This document shows positions 1-6,084 of a DNA stretch of 7,070 nt, one piece after another. The notes under the pieces were generated by a model, which saw only the letters and a list, made by a program, of their open reading frames with translations, made no database searches and was not told the DNA's origin. The DNA is from Bacteroidota bacterium (GTDB lineage: Bacteria > Bacteroidota > Bacteroidia > Chitinophagales > Chitinophagaceae): positions 1 through 7,070 of the forward strand of contig CANHUW010000083.1 of NCBI GenBank assembly GCA_947463975.1, read 5' to 3'. The position numbers were made by a program, and so were the translations under genes. Position 1 is the stretch's first letter; every line of letters begins with the position of its first letter.

Positions 1-4
1 AAAT

Positions 5-1009
5 ATGGCTACAAAAAAACCAGCTCCTAAAAAAGCGACACCAGCAAAGAAAGCAGCTCCTGCTAAAAAAGCAGTACCAGCTAAAAAAGCTGCGCCAGCT
101 AAGAAGGCAGCACCTGCTAAAAAAGCAGCTCCGGCAAAGAAGGCGGCTCCTGCAAAGAAGGCAGCTCCAGCAAAAAAAACAGTACCTGCTAAGAAAGCAA
201 CTCCTATAAAAAAATCAGCACCTTCAAAGAAGGTAGCTCCTGCAAAAAAAGTAGTACCAGTAAAAAAAGCGGCTCCTGCAAAGAAAGTGGTTCCAGCTAA
301 AAAAGCGGCTCCTGTGAAAAAGGCTGTTCCTGCAAAAAAAGTAGCTGCTCCTGCAAAGAAATCAGCTCCTGTAAAAGCAGCGCCAGTTCCGTTAAAAAAA
401 CCAGTAGCTCCTGCTAAACCAGTTGAAAAATATGTACCACCTGCAAAGCCTGTTCCTGTAATACCTACTCCTCCGGTAAAGCCTGTGCGTAAAGCTGCTG
501 AGCCCATCAAGGATGTGAAAGTTCCAAAGATTAGTGCTAAAAGCAGTGTGCCCTATCAACCAGGGTATGTTCCTATGGAAAAAAGAAAAGAAGTAGAAAG
601 ATCAACAGAGACTTTAGTAAAATATTCAGATGCTGAATTAGCAGAATTCAAAGACTTAATTACTAAGAAATTAGAAGCTGCTAAAAAAGAATTAGTCTAT
701 TTGCAAGGATTGATTACAAGAAAAGATGAAATGGGTGGAGATAATGATGACGCGCGTTATATGACTATGGAAGATGGTAGTGTGAGCATGGAAAGAGAGC
801 AATTAGGTCAAATGGCTAGTCGTCAAATTACTTTCATCGATCACTTAGAGAAAGCTTTGATGAGAATTGAAAATAAGACTTATGGTATTTGTAGAGTAAC
901 TGGTTTGTTAATTGACAAAGCAAGATTAAGAGCAGTTCCTCATGCCACATTGAGTTTAGAAGCTAAATTAGGGTATGTAAAAAATGCACCTAATTCAAAC
1001 GAGCAATAG
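5..1009 (+). CDS. Histone H1-like AKKAAP-repeat protein fused to a DksA/TraR-like domain
   Basis: A 334-residue protein in two parts. Residues 1 to about 135 are almost only Lys, Ala, Pro and Val. Residues 13-114 form 17 consecutive hexads of the pattern P-x-K-K-x-x, resembling bacterial histone H1-like tails. A Pro/Val/Lys-rich linker follows to about 190. Residues 205-322 resemble the DksA/TraR family: a helical hairpin, then the YGICRVTG and VPHATLSLEAK segments. Of the four zinc-finger cysteines only C296 remains; T299, S317 and A320 sit at the other three positions. This degenerate finger is common in Bacteroidota homologues. The acidic hairpin tip (GGDNDDA, 244-250) does not fit DxxDxA cleanly. 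By family, the C-terminal part may act on RNA polymerase and the basic tail may bind DNA or RNA; neither is shown here. The ATG at base 5 is the only sensible start, but upstream control is outside the window. The domain call is firm; the function is not. Confidence 0.85.
   Translation: MATKKPAPKKATPAKKAAPAKKAVPAKKAAPAKKAAPAKKAAPAKKAAPAKKAAPAKKTVPAKKATPIKKSAPSKKVAPAKKVVPVKKAAPAKKVVPAKKAAPVKKAVPAKKVAAPAKKSAPVKAAPVPLKKPVAPAKPVEKYVPPAKPVPVIPTPPVKPVRKAAEPIKDVKVPKISAKSSVPYQPGYVPMEKRKEVERSTETLVKYSDAELAEFKDLITKKLEAAKKELVYLQGLITRKDEMGGDNDDARYMTMEDGSVSMEREQLGQMASRQITFIDHLEKALMRIENKTYGICRVTGLLIDKARLRAVPHATLSLEAKLGYVKNAPNSNEQ
41..346 (+). repeat. 18-bp-period coding tandem repeat (17 PxKKxx hexads)
   Basis: The DNA encoding residues 13-114 repeats every 18 bases in strict register, 17 times. 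The phase then slips by one codon at an extra alanine (residue 115). The copies are not identical: Ala alternates mainly GCT/GCA, Lys AAA/AAG and Pro CCT/CCA. The amino acid pattern is therefore better kept than the DNA, which suggests an older array under protein-level selection. Later units drift towards Val, Ser and Thr at the free positions. Confidence 0.9.
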
Positions 1010-1012
1010 TGT

Positions 1013-1040
1013 AATAAAAAGGGGGTAGCTTTTAGCACCC
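1013..1040. repeat. 28-bp direct repeat, copy 1
   Basis: This copy is identical over 28 bases to 1115-1142 and starts four bases after the stop of the upstream plus-strand gene. It can fold with T1026-A1037 and G1023-G1025 against C1038-C1040, an inner GC/GC pair (1028-1029 with 1035-1036), a bulged A1027 and a TTTTA loop. On the plus strand no T-run follows the stem, because TGAATG comes next. Confidence 0.9.
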
Positions 1041-1041
1041 T
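1013..1041 (-). terminator. Second minus-strand terminator (from repeat copy 1)
   Basis: Read on the minus strand, copy 1 gives a stem of GGGTGC, loop TAAAA and GCTACCC, then CC and TTTTTATT. That is a plausible Rho-independent terminator. It would act as a backup for the rbfA/permease transcript and prevent antisense reading into the DksA-like gene. The stem is short with a one-base bulge, so it is weaker than the terminator at 1113-1154. Confidence 0.5.
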
Positions 1042-1053
1042 GAATGATACTGA

Positions 1054-1081
1054 CACCTTCTAGCACTTGTGCTAGAAGGTG
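1054..1081. other. Perfect 13-bp inverted repeat with a CTTG apex
   Basis: Bases 1054-1066 (CACCTTCTAGCAC) are the exact reverse complement of 1069-1081, with TT between them. As RNA the apex is a CUUG tetraloop, a known stable loop in which the C and G pair. Neither strand has a T-run after the stem, so it is not a standard terminator. It could protect the 3' end of an mRNA or be a mobile-element remnant; the sequence alone does not decide this. Confidence 0.85.
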
Positions 1082-1112
1082 ATGGGTAAATTTAAAAAAA
1101 ATCAAACTGATA

Positions 1113-1154
1113 AAAATAAAAAGGGGGTAGCTTTTAGCACCCCTTTTTTATTTT
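1113..1154. terminator. Bidirectional Rho-independent terminator between convergent genes
   Basis: The A-rich left side and G-run (1113-1127) pair with the C-run and T-rich right side (1140-1154). The core is GGGGT pairing with ACCCC, then a bulged A1129, a GC/GC pair and a TTTTA loop at 1132-1136. On the plus strand TTTTTTATTTT follows the C-run. On the minus strand TTTTTATTTTT follows. It can therefore end both the DksA-like transcript and the rbfA/permease transcript. The right flank enters the TAA stop codon of the permease (1153-1155). Confidence 0.88.
1115..1142. repeat. 28-bp direct repeat, copy 2
   Basis: An exact copy of 1013-1040, offset by 102 bases. The match ends on both sides: T1012 versus A1114, and T1041 versus C1143. 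This copy forms the left arm, loop and part of the right arm of the bidirectional terminator at 1113-1154. Confidence 0.9.
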
Positions 1155-2364
1155 ATAATCTTCCGTGAATTTGTTTAGCAGCTTTTCTTGCCGGTAGCCA
1201 ACCTGCTAATAAAGCAATTAAAACAATCAAAGCTATCACTGCTAGATAGTCTTCTACCATAGGTTTGATAGGATAGTAGTCAATTACAAAAGAGCTACCC
1301 CCTAATTTAATGAAATGAAATTGCTGTTGTAAGAAAACAAATGCACTTGCTATAGCGCCTCCTAAAATTGCACCTATCATGGCCATTATCGCAGATAGCA
1401 ATAAGAATATTTTTTGAATATCTTCAGGTTTAGCACCCATTGCACCTAACACATGTATATCTTTTTGTTTTTCTAATACCAACATGGTTAATGCACCCAC
1501 TAAATTAAAAGAAGCCACTATCATAATTAAAGCCAATATTGCAAAAATGATCCATTTTTCTAATTGCATGATTTTATAGAGGTCGGCATTTTGTTGGTAT
1601 TTGTTTTGGATTAAAAATTGGGGTCCAAGTAAATCTTGTATTTGTTTTATTACAACAGCTTCTTTATTTTGATCAATAGAAAGTTCAATCGCAGAATATT
1701 GATTGTCTTGTAAATCAAATAAGTATTGCGCAAATAAATAATTGGTAAAAACATAAGACTCGTCAAATTCTTGTTGTACAGAAAAAGCACCAGACTGTTT
1801 GGCAGATAAATTATTTAATTGATCAATCTGGGTGAAGCTTTTACCTGATCTATTTACAGCAAATAGTTGCACCGTATCGCCCAGCATACTTTGAAACAAG
1901 CCTAGCTTACGTTCTACTCCTATACCTATAATTAATGAGGGTTGATCTTTATATCCAATGTTTGTTTGGCCTCTCTTTAAATAATGCTTTATTTGATTAA
2001 TGCTTCCATAAGAAGTATCTACTCCTTTAAGTGTCGCAACTGTCTGGTAATCCCCTTTTACAAATAAAGCTTTATTCTCTACTACTTTACTAATTGCATG
2101 AACCCCTTCCATATTTTTGAGTGCATGGTATTGTGTATCATTGAGTGTAAAAAACTTTCCTTTGGCAGCAGTCACTCTTACATCTGCATAAAAATCTGCA
2201 TATAAACTTTTAACCACATCTGAAAAACCGTTAGAGACACTTAGGATGGTAATGAGTGCGGCAGTTCCAATGGCAATAGCGAAAACACTTACCCAAGCAA
2301 TGATTTGAATTGCCTGAAAAGCATACTTGCCTCTAAAGTATCTCCATGCGAATAAAAAGTGCAC
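1153..2364 (-). CDS. FtsX-like ABC transporter permease, LolC/LolE type
   Basis: A 403-residue inner-membrane protein with the LolC/LolE/MacB layout. Transmembrane segment 1 is at about 20-43, a large periplasmic domain at about 45-265, and segments at about 271-297, 316-345 and 372-391. The FtsX family features EKQKDIHVLGAMGAK (298-312) and a final LPARKAAKQ (390-398) are visible. The family works with a separate ATPase, often LolD, to move lipoproteins from the inner membrane towards the outer membrane. No ATPase is in this window, so the substrate is inferred from the family only. The start is GTG at 2364, directly after the TAA of rbfA with no base between. There is no clear Shine-Dalgarno site, so translational coupling is likely. 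It is the last gene of a two-gene unit that ends at the bidirectional terminator. Confidence 0.88.
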   Translation of the reverse strand: MHFLFAWRYFRGKYAFQAIQIIAWVSVFAIAIGTAALITILSVSNGFSDVVKSLYADFYADVRVTAAKGKFFTLNDTQYHALKNMEGVHAISKVVENKALFVKGDYQTVATLKGVDTSYGSINQIKHYLKRGQTNIGYKDQPSLIIGIGVERKLGLFQSMLGDTVQLFAVNRSGKSFTQIDQLNNLSAKQSGAFSVQQEFDESYVFTNYLFAQYLFDLQDNQYSAIELSIDQNKEAVVIKQIQDLLGPQFLIQNKYQQNADLYKIMQLEKWIIFAILALIMIVASFNLVGALTMLVLEKQKDIHVLGAMGAKPEDIQKIFLLLSAIMAMIGAILGGAIASAFVFLQQQFHFIKLGGSSFVIDYYPIKPMVEDYLAVIALIVLIALLAGWLPARKAAKQIHGRL

Positions 2365-2709
2365 TTATAATGTTTTAAAAATCTCTTCCATTTTAAATAC
2401 ATAATCCAATGTATCATCTAGATAAAAATGCAGCACAGGGATTCTTCTCAATTGATGTTTCATGGCATCTCCCAAAAGTTTCTTAATCTCCCAAGCTTGG
2501 GCTTGAATTTTCTTGAAACATGCTGCCTGGTCATTTACCTGAAACAAACTAAGGTATATTCTAGCTTCTAAAAGATCTGGGGTTACTTTCACAGAGGAAA
2601 TAGACACCATGCCTCCATCAATAATCGTGAGCCCTAACTTTAAAAATATGTCATTCATAGTGGCCTGAATAGCTCCTGCCACTTGTTTTTGTCTTTTGCC
2701 TTCTTCCAT
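2365..2709 (-). CDS. rbfA: Ribosome-binding factor A
   Basis: A 114-residue protein matching RbfA, the small KH-like factor that binds the 30S subunit and helps mature the 5' end of 16S rRNA. Recognisable parts are the N-terminal GKRQKQVAGAIQATMNDIF (4-22), the central VSISSVKVTPDLLEARIYLS (35-54) and the C-terminal LRRIPVLHFYLDDTLDYVF (87-105). The length is normal. The ATG at 2709 is preferred because the two-codon extension from TTG at 2715 adds nothing conserved. It is the first gene of a pair with the FtsX-like permease. The stop is immediately followed by the permease GTG. I found no convincing minus-strand promoter in the short gap upstream. Confidence 0.93.
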   Translation of the reverse strand: MEEGKRQKQVAGAIQATMNDIFLKLGLTIIDGGMVSISSVKVTPDLLEARIYLSLFQVNDQAACFKKIQAQAWEIKKLLGDAMKHQLRRIPVLHFYLDDTLDYVFKMEEIFKTL

Positions 2710-2720
2710 AATCAAAATCG

Positions 2721-2748
2721 TTGATTCGCTGTAAAATTAGTTACTTTG
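2721..2748 (+). promoter_or_regulatory. Candidate promoter of the ABC exporter
   Basis: TTG (2721-2723), 17 bases, then TTACTTTG (2741-2748). This fits the Bacteroidota pattern TTG-N17-23-TAnnTTTG except for the second base of the -7 box. Transcription would begin near 2755, about 20 bases before the ATG at 2776 and downstream of the alternative TTG start at 2746. Confidence 0.45.
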
Positions 2749-2775
2749 CTGATTATTCTGAGGAATAGTTTATTT

Positions 2776-4593
2776 ATGAAGAAATTTATTAGAATCATCA
2801 GTTATATCAAGGAATACAAAGCCTATATGGGCCTTTATACCTTTTTTATCTCCTTGTCGATCATTTTTAGCTTGTTTTCTTTAAGTATGCTCATCCCATT
2901 CATGGATTTAATCTTTGAAAGCGAAGAGCTTACGGGTGTGGTAAAAGCAACGAATAGTTCAAGTGGATTTAAAGATATTATTTATAATTTTCTACAAAGC
3001 ACCATTGCTCAGTTTGGAAAAGTGCAAGCATTGGGTTGGATTTGTATAGGTATTGTAACAGCTGTATTATTAAAGAATTTGTTTTTGTATCTATCTTGGT
3101 ATTTTTTAGCACCTATTAGAAATGCAGTTACCAGAAAATACTCCAAACTTTTATATGATAAGATTTTACAATTACCTATTGGATATTTTACAGAACAAAG
3201 AAAAGGCGATATTTTAAGCAGGTCTTCTAATGATATTGCAGAATTAGAGAACTCCATTATTGGTGCATTGGAGGGAATGATTAAAGAGCCATTGAATATC
3301 ATTGGCATCATCATTGTATTATTTGCTATTAGCGTTAAGCTTACCTTATTTGTATTTATACTTCTACCATTGGCTGGTTTTGTAGTGGGTAGAATAGGGA
3401 GAAGTTTAAAAAAGCAAACCAATAAAGCACAAGTGAAGTGGGGTGAGATTCTGAGTCAAATGGAAGAAACCTTATCGGGATTAAGAATTATCAAAGCATT
3501 TAATGCTGAAAAAAGAGTGAAGAAAAGTTTTTATGGATTGATAGATGAAATCTTTTTCATCAAAAATAAAATCTTATACAAAAGAGATTTGGCATCTCCA
3601 CTTTCCGAATCCTTAGGAGTGATTATATTATGTTGTGTACTATGGTTTGGCGGCAAACTAGTATTGAATGGAGAAATATTGTCTGGTAGTTCTTTTATAG
3701 GCTATGTAGCTTTATTTTCACAAATCATTAATCCGTCCAAAGCCTTATCTCAAGCGGTATACAATGTGAATAGAGGTATTGCTACATTAGATCGTTTAAA
3801 TGAAATCTTAGAAGCGCCCATCGTGGTTGAAGAAGCGAAAGATCCACTGGAGTTAAATGGTTTCAATGAATCTATCGAATTCAAAGATGTTCAGTTTGCT
3901 TACAATGATGCTACTATTTTAAACCATATTAATCTGCGTATTCAAAAAGGTAAAACCATTGCATTGGTTGGGTCTTCTGGCGCAGGCAAGAGTACTTTAG
4001 CAGACTTGGTTCCAAGATTTCATGATGTGAGTGCTGGATCATTATTCATTGACGGTAAAAATATTAAAGACTATAGTTTATATAGTTTAAGACAACAGAT
4101 AAGTATTGTTACACAAGAACCCATATTATTTAATGATACCATTGCAGCAAACATTGCATTGGGTAAACCAGATGCAACCATAGAAGAGATCAAGGAAGCT
4201 GCAAGAATTGCCAATGCTTATGATTTTATTAGCAAGAAAGAGCAAGGATTTGATACCATGATTGGCGATAGAGGTAGTAAATTAAGTGGCGGAGAACGTC
4301 AGCGTTTAACCATTGCTAGAGCAGTATTAAAGAACCCTCCGATTTTAATATTAGACGAAGCCACTTCGGCATTAGATACAGAAAGTGAGAAGCTCGTTCA
4401 GGACGCCATTAACAATATGATGCAACATAGAACATCTATTGTAATTGCACATAGACTGTCCACCATTAGACACGCGGATGAAATTATTGTATTACAAAAA
4501 GGTACTATTGTAGAGCGCGGCAATCATGATGAGCTGCTTGCGCAAAATGGTTATTATAAAAAATTAATCGAAATGCAAGAAGTGCGATCCTAG
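2776..4593 (+). CDS. MsbA-like ABC exporter (fused membrane and ATPase domains)
   Basis: A 605-residue half-transporter with an N-terminal exporter-type membrane domain (about 1-330) and a C-terminal ATPase. All ATPase motifs are intact: Walker A GSSGAGKST (399-407), Q-loop Q447, signature LSGGE (503-507), Walker B ILILDE (523-528), D-loop SALD (531-534) and switch H559. Hydrophobic segments lie near 18-43, 80-105, 170-200 and 275-325. It should work as a homodimer in the inner membrane. The closest named relatives are MsbA-type lipid A/lipid flippases, but multidrug or peptide exporters look alike, so the substrate is open. The start is ATG 2776, with GAGGA about ten bases upstream (2760-2764). 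An in-frame TTG at 2746 would overlap the candidate promoter. The 3' end overlaps the convergent transketolase gene by four bases, and no terminator is evident there. Confidence 0.92.
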   Translation: MKKFIRIISYIKEYKAYMGLYTFFISLSIIFSLFSLSMLIPFMDLIFESEELTGVVKATNSSSGFKDIIYNFLQSTIAQFGKVQALGWICIGIVTAVLLKNLFLYLSWYFLAPIRNAVTRKYSKLLYDKILQLPIGYFTEQRKGDILSRSSNDIAELENSIIGALEGMIKEPLNIIGIIIVLFAISVKLTLFVFILLPLAGFVVGRIGRSLKKQTNKAQVKWGEILSQMEETLSGLRIIKAFNAEKRVKKSFYGLIDEIFFIKNKILYKRDLASPLSESLGVIILCCVLWFGGKLVLNGEILSGSSFIGYVALFSQIINPSKALSQAVYNVNRGIATLDRLNEILEAPIVVEEAKDPLELNGFNESIEFKDVQFAYNDATILNHINLRIQKGKTIALVGSSGAGKSTLADLVPRFHDVSAGSLFIDGKNIKDYSLYSLRQQISIVTQEPILFNDTIAANIALGKPDATIEEIKEAARIANAYDFISKKEQGFDTMIGDRGSKLSGGERQRLTIARAVLKNPPILILDEATSALDTESEKLVQDAINNMMQHRTSIVIAHRLSTIRHADEIIVLQKGTIVERGNHDELLAQNGYYKKLIEMQEVRS

Positions 4594-5429
4594 TAATCGC
4601 CTAAAGTCTCCTCTAGCTGAGTTAATGCATTAGCTAATTGCTCATCGTTGGGTGCGATGCCATGCCACTCATGTCCAGTCTCCATAAAATCTACACCTTT
4701 ACCCATGGTCGTTTTCATTAAGATTACTACTGGCTTTCCTTTACCTGTTAAGCCTTTTGCTTTTTCAAGCGTTGCAACAATCTCTTCCATATGATGTCCA
4801 TCCATATGTAATACTGTCCAATGGAAGGCTTTGAATTTTTCTTCTAAATTATCCAGGTTTAATACCTTGCTTAATGGGCCATCAATTTGTTGACCATTTA
4901 CATCCACTGTAGCAATATAATTATCTACTTTATTATGAGCTGCAAACATAATGGCTTCCCAGTTTTGACCTTCTTGTAATTCGCCATCACCATGTAAGGA
5001 GTATACAATTCTTTCGTCTCCGTTGTATTTCTTAGAAAGCGCAGCACCTATTGCCACACTCATTCCTTGTCCAAGAGAACCACTTGCAATTCTGATACCA
5101 GGCAAACCTTCATGTGTTGTAGGATGACCTTGTAATCTTGAATTAATTTTTCTAAAACTTGCCAATTCTTTTACATCAAAATAGCCTGCTCTAGATAATA
5201 CAGAATAGAACACTGGAGAAATATGTCCATTAGACAAAAAGAATAGATCTTCATTCTTTCCATCCATAGAAAAGTTGGTATCAAATTTCATTATCTTAAA
5301 GTACAATGCAGTTAAAAAGTCAGTACATCCCAAAGAGCCTCCTGGGTGACCACTTTGTTGAGCATGTACCATTCTTACTATATCTCTTCTAACTTGAGAC
5401 GCAATTTTAGTTAATTCTGCAGTTGACAT
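4590..5429 (-). CDS. Transketolase, N-terminal (thiamine diphosphate-binding) subunit
   Basis: A 279-residue protein equal to the N-terminal third to half of a classical transketolase, as found in split two-gene transketolases. Visible motifs are SGHPGGSLG (26-34), LSNGH (65-69), GSLGQG (117-122), the diphosphate-binding GDGELQEGQNWEA (147-159) with VNGQQIDG (177-184), and KTTMGKGV (239-246) with HEWHG (253-257). With its C-terminal partner it would move two-carbon units between sugar phosphates in the cytosolic pentose phosphate pathway. The C-terminal (pyrimidine-binding) half is absent: the gene downstream is the convergent ABC exporter and the one upstream is divergent frr. The protein is not truncated; it ends naturally at a TAG. 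The partner is therefore expected elsewhere in the genome. The ATG at 5429 fits the family start and has a TATCTTTG promoter box upstream. Confidence 0.92.
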   Translation of the reverse strand: MSTAELTKIASQVRRDIVRMVHAQQSGHPGGSLGCTDFLTALYFKIMKFDTNFSMDGKNEDLFFLSNGHISPVFYSVLSRAGYFDVKELASFRKINSRLQGHPTTHEGLPGIRIASGSLGQGMSVAIGAALSKKYNGDERIVYSLHGDGELQEGQNWEAIMFAAHNKVDNYIATVDVNGQQIDGPLSKVLNLDNLEEKFKAFHWTVLHMDGHHMEEIVATLEKAKGLTGKGKPVVILMKTTMGKGVDFMETGHEWHGIAPNDEQLANALTQLEETLGDY

Positions 5430-5450
5430 AAGTGAAAATAATTATGGAGG

Positions 5451-5458
5451 CAAAGATA
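5451..5458 (-). promoter_or_regulatory. -7 box of the transketolase promoter
   Basis: The minus strand reads TATCTTTG, an exact match to the Bacteroidota -7 consensus TAnnTTTG, 21 bases upstream of the ATG at 5429. The implied transcription start is near 5445. I see no clear TTG at the usual -33 distance, which lowers confidence. Confidence 0.6.
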
Positions 5459-5492
5459 GCAAAAAATACAGCTAAAGAATGGCAGGATTTAT

Positions 5493-5500
5493 TAGCTTTG
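5493..5500 (+). promoter_or_regulatory. -7 box of the frr promoter
   Basis: TAGCTTTG matches TAnnTTTG exactly and ends 20 bases before the frr ATG at 5521, implying a short leader starting near 5505. It lies downstream of the alternative ATG at 5479 and so argues against that start. No TTG is seen at the expected -33 position. Confidence 0.55.
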
Positions 5501-5520
5501 TGTACTCAAAAGAAAGAATT

Positions 5521-6084
5521 ATGTCGGAAGCATTAAGTAAAATAACCACGGACGCTGAAAATGGCATGAAAAAAGCCATCAACCACTTAGAAATAGAGTT
5601 AACTAAAATACGAGCTGGTAAAGCAAGTCCTTCTATTTTAGAAGGTATCAATGTGGATTATTACGGCACACCCACGCCTATTAGTCAGGTGGCCAATGTA
5701 GCTGTATTGGATACGAGAACGATAAGTGTTCAGCCATGGGAAAAAAATATGTTAGCATTGATTGAGCGCGCTATCATGGGGGCTAATATTGGCATTACTC
5801 CTCAAAATGATGGAGTTCAAATTAGATTATTCATGCCTCCGTTAACGGAAGAGCGTCGTCGTGAATTAGTGAAAAAGGCAAGTGCAGAAGGAGAGCAAAG
5901 TAAAATTGCGATTCGTAATATTCGAAGAGATCATATTGAGCAAGTGAAGAAGCAACAAAAAGAAGGAGCTAGCGAAGATATTTGTAAAGGTACAGAAGAT
6001 ACCATTCAAGGATTAACAGACAAGTATATTAGTGCTGTAGAAAAACATTTAGAAGCAAAAGAAAAAGAAATTATGACCGTTTAA
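5521..6084 (+). CDS. frr: Ribosome recycling factor
   Basis: A 187-residue protein matching ribosome recycling factor, which with EF-G splits the post-termination ribosome. Signature parts are ELTKIRAGKASPSIL (26-40), the domain II beta segment including YYGTPTPISQVANV (47-60), ISVQPWEK (68-75), PPLTEERRRELVKKA (106-120) and IRRDHIEQVKK (134-144). The length fits the usual ~185 residues when the ATG at 5521 is used. An in-frame ATG at 5479 would add 14 residues unlike the family and would start upstream of the -7 box. The gene is monocistronic by layout: it diverges from transketolase, and its 3' end overlaps the convergent EamA gene by 14 bases. Its terminator is at 6117-6159, inside that gene. 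Confidence 0.96.
   Translation: MSEALSKITTDAENGMKKAINHLEIELTKIRAGKASPSILEGINVDYYGTPTPISQVANVAVLDTRTISVQPWEKNMLALIERAIMGANIGITPQNDGVQIRLFMPPLTEERRRELVKKASAEGEQSKIAIRNIRRDHIEQVKKQQKEGASEDICKGTEDTIQGLTDKYISAVEKHLEAKEKEIMTV

Noticed and set aside
5..346. Lys/Ala/Pro repeat considered as a non-coding tandem repeat or frameshift artefact
   Set aside because: The frame is open throughout, third positions vary synonymously, and it leads in frame into a conserved DksA-like domain.
2746..2775. Ten-codon TTG-initiated extension of the ABC exporter
   Set aside because: It overlaps the candidate -7 box and ends at a good ATG with GAGGA upstream; the added residues are not family-like.
3009..3422. 137-residue minus-strand open frame within the ABC exporter
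   Set aside because: It lies antisense to a gene with complete family motifs, has no recognisable domain, and its composition looks like a reverse shadow.
4606..4642. AT-rich palindromes (TAATGCATTA, ATTAGCTAAT) just past the ABC exporter stop, considered as a terminator
   Set aside because: They are short with no GC core and no following T-run, and lie in the conserved transketolase coding sequence.
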